Shown here piece after piece: positions 9,052 through 16,943 of a stretch of 43,847 bases of DNA. The notes under the pieces are model-generated. The model ran no database searches. It was not told the DNA's origin and saw nothing but the letters and a program-made list of their open reading frames with translations. The translations under genes were made by a program, and so were the position numbers. Position 1 is the first letter of the stretch; each line of letters starts with the position of its first letter. Origin of the DNA: Mycolicibacter engbaekii (GTDB lineage: Bacteria > Actinomycetota > Actinomycetes > Mycobacteriales > Mycobacteriaceae); NCBI RefSeq assembly GCF_002101585.1, contig NZ_LQOT01000046.1, forward strand, positions 1-43,847, written 5' to 3'.

Positions 9052-9615
9052 TCAGATGCCGGTCCAGGCGGTGTCGAGCTGTTCGGCCACGTCGATGATC
9101 TGCGCTCGCTGAGACTGGGGGCTGTCGATCTCAGCTGCCACGTAGCTGGCGATGAAACGCCGGATCTCCCCGTCGACGCCGGCGAAGATCCGCAGCAACT
9201 CGCCGCGGATCGACGTCGAGGACACCTCGACGGTGATGTCGGAGGGCCGCGGTTTGGGGACGTCGATGATCAGCAGCAGCGGCTCGGCGGCGCGCGCGGT
9301 GGCACGCAACGCGATGTCGCCGGACACGGTGAACCGTTGCTTGTCCAGACGCAGGTCGATGAGCAGGTCGATCTCCAGGGGAATGTGGATCGCGAAGGTG
9401 AGCAACTCCCCCAGGGTTCGTGTCACCCGCGGCTGCTGGACCCGCACCGTCGCGCTGACCTTGGCGATGCCGCCCGGTCCCTGCCGCATCGACGGCATGG
9501 CGAACTCGTCGCCGGCGATGTCGGCGAACGCAGCTGCCACTCGTTCTTCACTGACCGCGACCTCGAAGAACTTCCGGCCGAACTCTTCGTAGGTCACGAA
9601 ATTGTGGTTCTGCAT
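9052..9615 (-). CDS. Conserved protein of unknown function in the catabolic operon
   Basis: I do not recognise this 187-residue protein. It has no signal peptide or membrane segment. The central part (about 75-150) alternates hydrophobic and polar residues in runs such as LEIDLLIDLRL and LLLIIDVPKPRPSDI, suggesting a beta-rich fold, and the last 40 residues look helical. It is the last gene of the minus-strand unit, 15 bp after the GntR regulator, so it is probably co-transcribed with the beta-oxidation-type enzymes. A lipid-binding role would fit the context but nothing in the sequence proves it. The ATG at 9615 was taken because it lies in the short gap after the upstream stop. Confidence 0.75.
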   Translation of the reverse strand: MQNHNFVTYEEFGRKFFEVAVSEERVAAAFADIAGDEFAMPSMRQGPGGIAKVSATVRVQQPRVTRTLGELLTFAIHIPLEIDLLIDLRLDKQRFTVSGDIALRATARAAEPLLLIIDVPKPRPSDITVEVSSTSIRGELLRIFAGVDGEIRRFIASYVAAEIDSPQSQRAQIIDVAEQLDTAWTGI

Positions 9616-9630
9616 AGTGTTGATACCGTC

Positions 9631-10350
9631 TCACGTCCCCGGCGCCGGCGGGAGTTGATCGGTGTGCGCGTCGCCGTCGTGGCGCTCCACCACGCCGCGG
9701 CCGGCCAGGTGCTCGATGAGCGGCATCACGCCCGCTGCCAGGTGCTCGGCCATCGCCGAGCGGGCCAGCGCCTGGTCGCGCGCCGCCAGGGCGGCGAGCA
9801 CCTTGCGGTGGTCCTGCATGGAGCGCTCCGGCCATCCGGCGATGCCGGGGAATACCGCCTCCGGGGCGTACCGGGTGACCTGCGACATGATCTGGGCCAG
9901 CTTGGGTGAGTCGGCCGCCACGTTGATCGCCCGGTGGAAATCGTGGTTGAGCCGCACGATCCGCTCTTCGTCGTCGCCGGCATAGGCCTGCTCCAGCCGG
10001 TCCTGGATCTCGTTGAGCTCGCGCAGCTGCTCCTCGGTGACACCGGCCGCGGCCCGCGCGGCCAGCTCACCGCCCACGAACGCCTGGACATCGGCGACGT
10101 CGGCCAGGTCCCGCCTGGTCACCGGCAGCACCACGAACCCGCGGTGCGGCTGCTGGTCGAGGAGACCCTCGGCGCGCAACTCGAACAGCGCCTCGCGCAC
10201 CGGAGTGACGCTGATGCCCAGTTCCGTTGCCAGCTGGTCTAACCGGACGTAGGTCCCCGCGGCATAGCCGCCGTCGAAGATGCGCTGACGCACCAGCCGG
10301 GCGACGGCCTCCGACAGCTGCGGCCGTGTGCTGAAGTCGGGGGCGGACAT
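9631..10350 (-). CDS. GntR-family regulator, FadR/FCD-type
   Basis: This 239-residue protein is a transcription factor with an N-terminal winged helix (about 10-75, containing LDQLATELGISVTPVREAL, a textbook GntR recognition helix) and a C-terminal helical FCD domain (about 85-220). The FCD metal and ligand residues appear as the Asp/His set in RLNHDFHRAI and the later His in MQDHRK and AEHLAAG. FCD regulators usually bind a small carboxylate or acyl compound. It starts 3 bp after the acyl-CoA dehydrogenase stop and is followed after 15 bp by the unknown gene, so it is embedded in the operon it probably controls. The palindrome at 13543-13561 between the divergent promoters is the best candidate operator. 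Confidence 0.92.
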   Translation of the reverse strand: MSAPDFSTRPQLSEAVARLVRQRIFDGGYAAGTYVRLDQLATELGISVTPVREALFELRAEGLLDQQPHRGFVVLPVTRRDLADVADVQAFVGGELAARAAAGVTEEQLRELNEIQDRLEQAYAGDDEERIVRLNHDFHRAINVAADSPKLAQIMSQVTRYAPEAVFPGIAGWPERSMQDHRKVLAALAARDQALARSAMAEHLAAGVMPLIEHLAGRGVVERHDGDAHTDQLPPAPGT

Positions 10351-10353
10351 GTC

Positions 10354-11547
10354 TTAGATGCGGTAGTCGGCGAGCAGCCGTTTACTGATGATCTGCTTCT
10401 GGATTTCGCTGGTGCCCTCGCCGATCAGCAGGAACGGCGCGTCGCGCATCAGGCGCTCGATCTCGTATTCCTTCGAGTAGCCGTAGCCGCCGTGGATCCG
10501 GAAGCTCTGCTGAGTCACCTCGTTGCAGTACTCGCTGGCCAGGTACTTCGCCATTCCCGCGGCGAGGTCGTTGCGCTCGCCGGAGTCCTTCAGCCGGGCG
10601 GCGTTGACGACCATCAGGTGGGCGGCCTCCACCTTGGTGGCCATTTCGGCGAGCCCGAACGCGACGGCCTGGTGTTCGGCGATCGGCTTGCCGAACGTGC
10701 TGCGCTGCTGGGCGTAACGGGCGGCGAGCTCGAAGGCGCGAATTCCCACCCCGCAGGCGCGGGCCGCCACGTTGACCCGGCCGACCTCGATGCCGTCCAT
10801 CATCTGGTAGAAACCGCGGCCGGTTGTTCCGCCCAGGATGTCGGCGGCGCTGGCCCGGTAGTCGTCGAAGATCATCTCGGTGGTGTCGATGCCCTTGTAG
10901 CCGAGCTTGTCGAGCTTGCCGGGGATGGTCAGCCCCGGCACGACTTCGCCGAAACCGGTTGGCTTTTCGACCAGGAACGCCGTCATGTTGCGGTGCGGGG
11001 TGTCGGCCCCCTCGTCGGTGTGCACCAGCACCGCGACCAGGCTCGACGTGGCTCCGTTGGTCAGCCACATCTTCTGGCCGTTGATGAGGTAGTCGCCCTC
11101 GGGGGTGCGGGTGGCCCGGGTGCGGATGGCGGCGACGTCGGATCCGAGTTCGGGCTCGGACATCGAGAACGCCCCGCGCACGTCGCCGGTCGCCATCGCC
11201 GGCAGGTAGCGCTGCTTCTGCTCGTCGGTGCCGTGCTGGCGCAGCATGTAGGCGACGATGAAGTGGGTGTTGATCACCCCGGAGATGCTCATCCAGCCGC
11301 GGGCGAGTTCCTCGACGCACAGCGCGTAGGTCAGCAGCGACTCGCCCAGCCCGCCGTACTCTTCGGGGATCATCAGGCCGAACAGGCCCAGATGCCGCAT
11401 CCCGTCGACGATCTGTTGCGGGTAGGCGTCGGCGCGTTCGAGTTCGGCCGCGTTCGGTATGACCTCTTTGTCGACGAAAGCCCGTACCGCAGCGATGATC
11501 TCGGCCTGGTTCTCGGTCAGGCCCAGCGTTTGGCAGATTCTGCTCAT
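10354..11547 (-). CDS. Acyl-CoA dehydrogenase
   Basis: This FAD-dependent acyl-CoA dehydrogenase (397 residues, normal for the family) introduces the alpha-beta double bond in acyl-CoA thioesters. It shows the substrate/FAD loop FSMSEPELGSDVAAIRTRA, the WLTNGATSSLV segment and the C-terminal signature IHGGYGYSKEYEIERLMRDA followed by IGEGTSEIQ. The Glu in GEGTSEIQ-type C-terminal segments is the usual catalytic base region. The ATG at 11547 overlaps the thiolase stop by 4 bp (ATGA), showing translational coupling. Together with the SDR and thiolase upstream it gives three beta-oxidation-type activities in one unit; the real substrate could be a fatty acid, a sterol side chain or a branched acid. 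Confidence 0.93.
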   Translation of the reverse strand: MSRICQTLGLTENQAEIIAAVRAFVDKEVIPNAAELERADAYPQQIVDGMRHLGLFGLMIPEEYGGLGESLLTYALCVEELARGWMSISGVINTHFIVAYMLRQHGTDEQKQRYLPAMATGDVRGAFSMSEPELGSDVAAIRTRATRTPEGDYLINGQKMWLTNGATSSLVAVLVHTDEGADTPHRNMTAFLVEKPTGFGEVVPGLTIPGKLDKLGYKGIDTTEMIFDDYRASAADILGGTTGRGFYQMMDGIEVGRVNVAARACGVGIRAFELAARYAQQRSTFGKPIAEHQAVAFGLAEMATKVEAAHLMVVNAARLKDSGERNDLAAGMAKYLASEYCNEVTQQSFRIHGGYGYSKEYEIERLMRDAPFLLIGEGTSEIQKQIISKRLLADYRI

Positions 11548-12764
11548 GCATCGATCCTCTCGAACACCGCGGCCAGCCCCTGGCCGCCCCCGATGCACAT
11601 GGTCTCCAGGCCGTAGCGTGCCTGACGACGGTGCAGTTCGCGCGCCAGCGTCGCCAGCATCCGGCCGCCGGTGGCGCTCACCGGATGGCCCAGCGAGATC
11701 CCGGAACCGTGCACGTTGGTCCGCTCCCGGTCCGCGGCACCGAACTTCCACTCCGCCATGACTGCCAGCGCCTGGGCGGCGAACGCCTCGTTCAGCTCGA
11801 TCAGGTCGATGTCGGCCAGTGTGAGACCGGCCTTGGCCAGGGCGACCTCGGTGGCGGGCACCGGTCCGATTCCCATGACGTCGGGCTTGACCCCGGCCAG
11901 CCCCCAGGAGACCAGCCGCACCAGCGGGGTCAGTCCCAGCTGCGCGGCCCTGTCCCGGGTGGTCACCACACACATCGAGGCGGCGTCGTTCTGGCCGCTG
12001 GAGTTGCCGGCCGTGACGGTGGCGTCGGGATCGCTTTTGCCCAGAACGGGTTTCAGCTTCGCCAGCGTCTCCATCGAGGTGTCGGCCCGGGGGTGCTCAT
12101 CGGTGTCGATGCGTTCGTCGCCGTTGCGGGAGGGCACCGTCACCGCGATGATCTCCTCGGCGAGCACCCCACTGCGCTGCGCCGCCACCGCGCGCTGGTG
12201 CGAGGTGACCGCGAGTTCGTCCTGCTCGGCGCGCGATATCTGATACTGCCGGCGCAGGTTCTCCGCGGTCTCCAGCATCCCGCCGGGTACCGGATGGTGC
12301 CGCCCGCCGGCGGTGGTCCGGCCGCGGGCCAGGCCGTCGTGCACCTGGACGCCGTGGCGGGCGCCGCCCCAGCGCATGTCGGTGGAGTAGAACGCCACAT
12401 TGCTCATGCTCTCCGCGCCGCCGGCGATCACCACCTCGTGGACACCGCTGCCGACCTGCAGGCCGGCTTGGATCACCGCTTGAAGACCCGAGCCGCATCG
12501 CCGGTCCACCTGCATGCCCGGCACGGTCACCGGCAGCCCGGCGTCCAAAGCGATCACCCGGCCGATCGCCGGCGCCTCGCTGTTGGGGTAGCAGTGCCCC
12601 AGCACCACGTCGTCGACGGCATCGGCGGGCAGGCCGGTGCGTTCCAGCAGCCCGGTCAGTGCGGCGACGCCGAGGTCGACGGCCGTCAGCGCCTTGAACA
12701 TCCCGCCGTAGCGGCCGATGGGAGTGCGAACGGGTTCGCAGATCACCACCTCGCGCAGGGTCAT
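11544..12764 (-). CDS. Thiolase (acetyl-CoA acyltransferase)
   Basis: The 406-residue product is a complete thiolase that would cleave 3-ketoacyl-CoA with CoA, or run the condensation. The nucleophilic Cys is in [10 protein letters not shown] near residue 90. The other catalytic elements follow in order: the His-bearing region NEAFAAQ, the motif [12 protein letters not shown] and the C-terminal Cys in [10 protein letters not shown]. The start ATG at 12764 overlaps the SDR stop and its stop overlaps the next ATG, each by 4 bp, so SDR, thiolase and acyl-CoA dehydrogenase are tightly coupled. Degradative rather than biosynthetic function is inferred from the neighbours. Confidence 0.94.
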   Translation of the reverse strand: MTLREVVICEPVRTPIGRYGGMFKALTAVDLGVAALTGLLERTGLPADAVDDVVLGHCYPNSEAPAIGRVIALDAGLPVTVPGMQVDRRCGSGLQAVIQAGLQVGSGVHEVVIAGGAESMSNVAFYSTDMRWGGARHGVQVHDGLARGRTTAGGRHHPVPGGMLETAENLRRQYQISRAEQDELAVTSHQRAVAAQRSGVLAEEIIAVTVPSRNGDERIDTDEHPRADTSMETLAKLKPVLGKSDPDATVTAGNSSGQNDAASMCVVTTRDRAAQLGLTPLVRLVSWGLAGVKPDVMGIGPVPATEVALAKAGLTLADIDLIELNEAFAAQALAVMAEWKFGAADRERTNVHGSGISLGHPVSATGGRMLATLARELHRRQARYGLETMCIGGGQGLAAVFERIDA

Positions 12765-13498
12765 AGGTGCCGACCGCCGGTCACCTCGAGCACGGTGCCG
12801 GTCATATAAGAGGACATGTCCGAGGCCAGGAACAACGCGACACCGGCTACCTCGTCGGGCTCGCCGGCCCGGCCCAGCGGCACCTCGGCCACCTTCGAAT
12901 CCCAGATCCGCTGCGGCATCGCCTCTGTCATCGCCGAGCGGATCAGCCCCGGTTGGATCGCGTTGACCCGGACCCCGAGGTAGGCCAGCTCCTTGCTGGC
13001 GGCCTTGGTCATGCCGACGATGCCGGCCTTGGCGGCGGAATAGTTGGTCTGCCCGATCATGCCGACCTTGCCCGATATAGAGGACATGTTCACGATCGCG
13101 CCGCGCTTGCGTTCCCGCATGATCGCCGCGGCCGCGCGCAGTCCGTTCCAGGTGCCCTTCAGATGGACCGCGATCACCTGGTCGAAATCGTCTTCGGTCA
13201 TCTTGCGCATGGTGGCGTCGCGGGTGATGCCGGCGTTGTTCACCATGATGTCCAGGCCGCCGAACCGCTCGACGGCGGTTGCCACCAGCGCGTCGACTTC
13301 GGCGGAGTCGGTGACGTCGGTGCGCACCGCCACCGCCGCGTCCGGACCGAGCCGGGCCGCCGCGGCCTCGGTCGCCTCCAGGTTCAGATCGCCCAGCACC
13401 ACCCGGGCGCCTTCGGCGACGAAGCGTTGCGCGATCGCAAAGCCCAGCCCTTGTGCTCCACCGGTGATCACCGCTGTCTGGCCGTTGAGTAATGCCAC
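12761..13498 (-). CDS. Short-chain dehydrogenase, FabG/3-hydroxyacyl-CoA dehydrogenase-like
   Basis: A classical SDR of 245 residues. The NAD(P)-binding motif TGGAQGLG is near residue 13, the structural motif NNAG near 88 and the catalytic Ser-Tyr-Lys set is in SSISGK and YSAAK (Tyr about 152, Lys about 156). The acidic residue in VLGDLN after strand 2 favours NAD+ over NADP+, which suits an oxidative 3-hydroxyacyl-CoA dehydrogenase. It is the first gene of the five-gene minus-strand unit and faces the acyl-CoA dehydrogenase at 13592 across a 93-bp gap. FabG-type annotation is by similarity only; the gene context suggests catabolism. Confidence 0.92.
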   Translation of the reverse strand: MALLNGQTAVITGGAQGLGFAIAQRFVAEGARVVLGDLNLEATEAAAARLGPDAAVAVRTDVTDSAEVDALVATAVERFGGLDIMVNNAGITRDATMRKMTEDDFDQVIAVHLKGTWNGLRAAAAIMRERKRGAIVNMSSISGKVGMIGQTNYSAAKAGIVGMTKAASKELAYLGVRVNAIQPGLIRSAMTEAMPQRIWDSKVAEVPLGRAGEPDEVAGVALFLASDMSSYMTGTVLEVTGGRHL

Positions 13499-13542
13499 GT
13501 TTTTCCGTCCTCTGCCTGTCTGCCCACCCGCGGTCGGGCCAC

Positions 13543-13561
13543 ATCATATTTCATATATGAT
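13543..13561. promoter_or_regulatory. AT-rich palindrome between divergent catabolic genes
   Basis: The arms ATCATAT (13543-13549) and ATATGAT (13555-13561) are perfect inverted repeats with a 5-nt spacer, and TCATATATGA at 13551-13560 is itself a perfect 10-bp palindrome. It stands out in GC-rich DNA and lies midway between the SDR and acyl-CoA dehydrogenase starts. It is a good candidate operator for the GntR regulator encoded at 9631-10350; the pairing is inference. Confidence 0.55.
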
Positions 13562-13591
13562 TTGCGGGCCAGTGCCGAAAGGGGCCGTGTC

Positions 13592-14758
13592 ATGACGACC
13601 GCATCCGTCGACGACGACGTCTTCGCCGACATCCTGTCCCAGACCCGCCGATTCGTCCGGACCGTCGTGGTGCCGCGAGAGCAGGAGATTCTCGACACCG
13701 ATCGCGTCCCCGACGACCTGCGGCAGGCGGCCAAGGACCTGGGGCTGTTCGGCTATGCGATCCCCCAGGAATGGGGCGGGTTGGGCCTGAATCTCGCCCA
13801 GGACGTCGAACTGGCCATGGAACTGGGCTATACCTGCCCGTCGGTGCGCTCGATGTTCGGCACCAACAACGGCATCGCCGGCCAGGTGCTGGTCGGGTTC
13901 GGCACCGACGAGCAGAAGAAACGCTGGCTCGAGCCCATCGCGTCCGGCGCCGTCGCCTCTTTCGCGCTCACCGAACCCGGCGCCGGGTCCAACCCCTCGG
14001 GTCTGCGGACCAAGGCGGTCCGCGACGGGCAGGAGTGGGTGCTCGACGGCCAGAAGCGGTTCATCACCAACGCCCCGATGGCCGACCTGTTCGTGGTGTT
14101 CGCACGCACCCGGCCCGCCGACGAACGCGGCGCCGGAATCGCGGTGTTCCTGGTGCCGGCCGATACCCCCGGGGTACAGGTCGGCGCCAAGGACGCCAAG
14201 ATGGGCCAGGAAGGCGCCGCCACGGCCGATGTCACCTTCACCGGCGTGCGGTTGACCGACGCCGCCCTGGTCGGGGGCAGCGAGGACATCGGTTACCGGG
14301 CCGCGATGACGTCGCTGGCCCGCGGCCGGATCCACATCGCGGCGCTGGCGGTGGGCGCCGCGCAGCGCGCCCTCGACGAATCGGTGAACTACGCCGCCAC
14401 CGCCACCCAGGGCGGCAGCATCATCGGCGACTTCCAGCTGGTGCAGGCGATGCTTGCCGATCAGCAGACAGGGGTGATGGCAGGCCAGGCGCTGGTCCGT
14501 GACGCCGCACGCAAGTGGGTCAACGACGAGGACCGGCGGATCGCGCCGTCGGTGGCCAAGGTGTTCTGCACCGAGATGGCCGGCAAGGTCGCAGACCTGG
14601 CGGTACAGATTCACGGCGGCAGCGGCTACATCCGGGGCGTGCCGGTCGAGCGCATCTACCGCGACGTCCGCCTGCTGCGGCTTTACGAGGGCACCAGTGA
14701 GATCCAGCGGCTGATCATCGGCTCGAACCTGGTCAAGAACGCAAAACGCGCACTGTAA
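13592..14758 (+). CDS. Acyl-CoA dehydrogenase (divergent member of the catabolic cluster)
   Basis: A second acyl-CoA dehydrogenase, 388 residues. It has the FAD/substrate segment FALTEPGAGSNPSGLRTKA, the loop FITNAPMADLFVVFAR and the C-terminal signature IHGGSGYIRGVPVERIYRDVR followed by YEGTSEIQRLIIG, cited here as separate short blocks. The ATG at 13592 is preferred over an upstream in-frame GTG-type start because a GAAAGGGG ribosome site lies 8 nt before it. It is transcribed away from the SDR-thiolase-dehydrogenase unit and probably shares its regulation. Having two dehydrogenases in one divergon suggests two successive oxidation steps or a heteromeric enzyme; the latter is speculation. 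Confidence 0.93.
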   Translation: MTTASVDDDVFADILSQTRRFVRTVVVPREQEILDTDRVPDDLRQAAKDLGLFGYAIPQEWGGLGLNLAQDVELAMELGYTCPSVRSMFGTNNGIAGQVLVGFGTDEQKKRWLEPIASGAVASFALTEPGAGSNPSGLRTKAVRDGQEWVLDGQKRFITNAPMADLFVVFARTRPADERGAGIAVFLVPADTPGVQVGAKDAKMGQEGAATADVTFTGVRLTDAALVGGSEDIGYRAAMTSLARGRIHIAALAVGAAQRALDESVNYAATATQGGSIIGDFQLVQAMLADQQTGVMAGQALVRDAARKWVNDEDRRIAPSVAKVFCTEMAGKVADLAVQIHGGSGYIRGVPVERIYRDVRLLRLYEGTSEIQRLIIGSNLVKNAKRAL

Positions 14759-15084
14759 CCAGCATCACTTTTGGTGCGGAATATGACGCACCGGGGTCGG
14801 CGCATTTTTCATCGATTTCAGTGGCAAAGCGGGTGTGCAATTCACCCATTGACCAGGCAATTTCGCGTCGATAAACCGTATTGTGACCGGCAACCGTCGC
14901 TCGGCACAAACGTGTTTTGGACCTCTACCAGCACCAACGCAAATATATTGACGCCCGCTGTGGTATTTTCATAGCCCTACCTGGTGTTTTTCATTCGCGC
15001 GTTGCGTTGGGCATCATCGAGGCTAAACGTGAGGCGTGCCACAGATTTTGGCGACCAAGATAAGCGTTGTTACTGTGCCTGGTC
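14759..15084 (+). promoter_or_regulatory. AT-richer intergenic region with a strong sigma-A-like promoter
   Basis: There is no convincing gene in these 326 bp, which are clearly less GC-rich than the flanks. A weak hairpin, GGTGCG with CGCACC at 14773-14792, follows the dehydrogenase stop and may serve as its terminator. At the right end TTGGCG (15048-15053), a 17-bp spacer and TACTGT (15071-15076) form a good housekeeping promoter; its start site would fall on or next to the ATG at 15085. Confidence 0.55.
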
Positions 15085-15768
15085 ATGTTTGGTCTCGAAG
15101 CAATAATGGCGCTCATCCAGGAGGTTTCCGGAACCCCGTACATCCTGGGCGGCGACTCCCCCGCCGGCACGGACTGCTCCGGTCTGGCCTCGTGGGTGTC
15201 CAACATCGCCACCGGCCGGCCGGCCTTCGGCAGCCGGTTCCACACCGCCAACGAAGAGGCAGCACTGCTGGCCCGGGGCTTTAAGCACGGCACCGCGCCG
15301 GGCGCCCTGGTGGTGGGCTGGAACAGCCATCACACCGCGGTGACCCTGCCTGATGGCACCCCGGTGGCCAGCGGCGAGCGCGGCGGTGTGAACATCGGCG
15401 GCGGCGGCGCCTACCAACCGCAGTTCACCCACCACATGTATCTCCCGATGGACGTCGAGCCGCCGGCCGAAGCGCCCGCACCGATGGACCCGCCGGTGAT
15501 GGAGTTCGCCGCCATGAACGAGCCGGCTCCGCCGCCCCCCGCAGAGCCGATGGGCGAGCCCATGGGCATCGAGCTGATGGCGGCGCCGCTGGACGCACCG
15601 CCGATGGAGGCACCGCCCGCGATGGAGGCGCCGCCCGCGCCGCCCGTGGAGTTGCCGTTCGAGTTCCCGGCCGGCGAGGCACCGCCGATGGATGCCCTGC
15701 CGCTCGACGAGGTACCGGCCGAGCCCGGTCCGGCGCCCGGCGACTTCGAGGCACCGGCACCGGTTTAG
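15085..15768 (+). CDS. NlpC/P60-like cysteine peptidase with Pro-rich tail, no signal peptide
   Basis: Residues about 1-115 resemble small cell-wall cysteine peptidases and phage lysin domains: a Gly-rich lead (TPYILGGDSPAG), the catalytic Cys in GTDCSGLASW near residue 30 and a His in NSHHTAVTLPDG near 88. The remaining 110 residues are a low-complexity tail of Pro, Ala, Glu and Met with repeats such as PPMEAPPAMEAPP. No N-terminal secretion signal is present if translation starts at the ATG at 15085, which the leaderless promoter supports; an in-frame ATG at 15106 is the alternative. How a peptidoglycan enzyme would leave the cell is therefore open. The gene ends sharing bases with the convergent methyltransferase stop. 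Confidence 0.7.
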   Translation: MFGLEAIMALIQEVSGTPYILGGDSPAGTDCSGLASWVSNIATGRPAFGSRFHTANEEAALLARGFKHGTAPGALVVGWNSHHTAVTLPDGTPVASGERGGVNIGGGGAYQPQFTHHMYLPMDVEPPAEAPAPMDPPVMEFAAMNEPAPPPPAEPMGEPMGIELMAAPLDAPPMEAPPAMEAPPAPPVELPFEFPAGEAPPMDALPLDEVPAEPGPAPGDFEAPAPV

Positions 15769-16328
15769 CGCGGCGGCGCCCCGGCACCGTGCCGGCGCGC
15801 CAACAGCCACGCCAAGCCGTCGGCTTCGCCATCGGCGATCACCTCGACCCCGGGGAACGCCGTGCGCAGCTCACCGGGCGCCGCCCGGAACCGTCCGGCG
15901 GTGCTGCCGACCCGGCTCAAGGCGGTGACCGCCAGCAGTCCCCCCGGGGCCAGGCGGTGCACCATCGGTGCGTCGAGCCGCCGGTCGCGAAAACGCGCGC
16001 AGTAGACGACATCGGCCGGCGGTCCGTCCGGCAGGCCGTCGTCGAGGTCGACGACGTCGAACCGGCACCGATCCCCGACCCCGTGCCGCTCGGCCAGGTC
16101 GCGGGCCTGCGCGACGGCAACCGGGGAGATGTCGTATCCGGTCACCCACAGTCCTCGCAGCGCCAGCCAGACCGCCCCGGTGCCCTGACCGCAGGCGATG
16201 TCCACCGCGTGGCCTGAGACGGGGAATTCGTCGGCGAACGCCGCGAACTGCTCCGCCGGGCCGATCGCGCCCGCAACCGAGCGCCCGGCATACTTCGCGT
16301 CCCAGCGGGTGCGATCCTCGGCGCTCAT
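15765..16328 (-). CDS. Class I SAM-dependent methyltransferase
   Basis: A 187-residue Rossmann-type methyltransferase. The SAM-binding motif I is AVDIACGQGTGAVWLA near residue 41, motif II is the acidic GYDISP after strand 2, and later DVVDLDDGLPDG and PADVVYCARF give the remaining strands. The short size and order resemble TehB-like thiol or tellurite methyltransferases, but the substrate cannot be read from the sequence. Its ATG at 16328 faces the INSIG-like gene start at 16332 with only 3 bp between them, so the two promoters must lie inside each other's coding regions or the genes use leaderless or internal promoters. Confidence 0.88.
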   Translation of the reverse strand: MSAEDRTRWDAKYAGRSVAGAIGPAEQFAAFADEFPVSGHAVDIACGQGTGAVWLALRGLWVTGYDISPVAVAQARDLAERHGVGDRCRFDVVDLDDGLPDGPPADVVYCARFRDRRLDAPMVHRLAPGGLLAVTALSRVGSTAGRFRAAPGELRTAFPGVEVIADGEADGLAWLLARRHGAGAPPR

Positions 16329-16331
16329 CCG

Positions 16332-16928
16332 ATGGACGATACTGCGGTGGTGAAATTACGCCCCTCGATCGCTGTGTTGCTGTTCGTCCTGGGCGCGGCA
16401 GCCGGTCTGATCGGTGACCACTCGCATGTGATCACCGGAACCACCGAGTACCTGCCCCCCTCGCAGGCCATCCCGTTCATCTGGAGCAGTCCGCTCTACT
16501 TCCCGATCCTGGTCGGATCGGCCACCGCCTTCCTCGCGGAGCTTCGGCTGCATCTGCCCGCGCCCCGCAGCACGGTCACGCTGCGCCAAGGGGTGGCCGG
16601 TCTGGCCGCCGTTCTGGGCAGCTATGTCGTCACCGCGATGCTGCACGCCGCGCCGGTGGTACCCCTGACGACGTTGATCTGTGCGTTCGCCGCGATCACC
16701 TTCTGCACACTCGGCGATCGGCCGGCGATCGCCTGCGGTGTGCTGATCGCCGCGCTCGGACCGCTCGTCGAGATCGGGATCGCGGCCGCGGGGCAGTTCC
16801 GTTACGCCCCCGGCTCCGACCAGCTGTTCGGGGTGGCACCGTGGCTGGTGCCGTTGTACTTCGCGTTCGGGGTCGTCGCAGCACTGATCGGTGAGTTCGC
16901 GGCGGGCGCGCGGCGGCAGGCGCCGTAG
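16332..16928 (+). CDS. INSIG-family membrane protein (bacterial homologue)
   Basis: This 198-residue protein has about six membrane segments (near 10-30, 45-65, 75-98, 100-125, 128-150 and 165-190). Two regions align by eye with eukaryotic INSIG sterol sensors: IPFIWSSPLYFPILVGSATA against the human IFSSAWWVPP region, and the C-terminal GQFRYAPGSDQLFGVAPW followed by LVPLYFAFGVVAALIGE against the human GVYQYTSPDFLYIRSWLP region. A mycobacterial INSIG homologue has been structurally characterised in the literature, with a lipid-filled central cavity. This protein would be another member. Its bacterial role is unknown; lipid or sterol binding is inference. It is followed after 15 bp by a RecB-like nuclease, suggesting co-transcription. 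An in-frame GTG at 16350 is an alternative start. Confidence 0.75.
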   Translation: MDDTAVVKLRPSIAVLLFVLGAAAGLIGDHSHVITGTTEYLPPSQAIPFIWSSPLYFPILVGSATAFLAELRLHLPAPRSTVTLRQGVAGLAAVLGSYVVTAMLHAAPVVPLTTLICAFAAITFCTLGDRPAIACGVLIAALGPLVEIGIAAAGQFRYAPGSDQLFGVAPWLVPLYFAFGVVAALIGEFAAGARRQAP

Positions 16929-16943
16929 GTAAGGGCGGACGTC

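Noticed and set aside
10492..11616. A 374-codon plus-strand frame over the acyl-CoA dehydrogenase
   Set aside because: Its sequence is the complement of conserved dehydrogenase motifs and resembles no family.
14771..14974. A 67-codon ORF in the AT-richer region upstream of the peptidase-like gene
   Set aside because: No ribosome site, no homology recognised, and the region has promoter-like rather than coding character.
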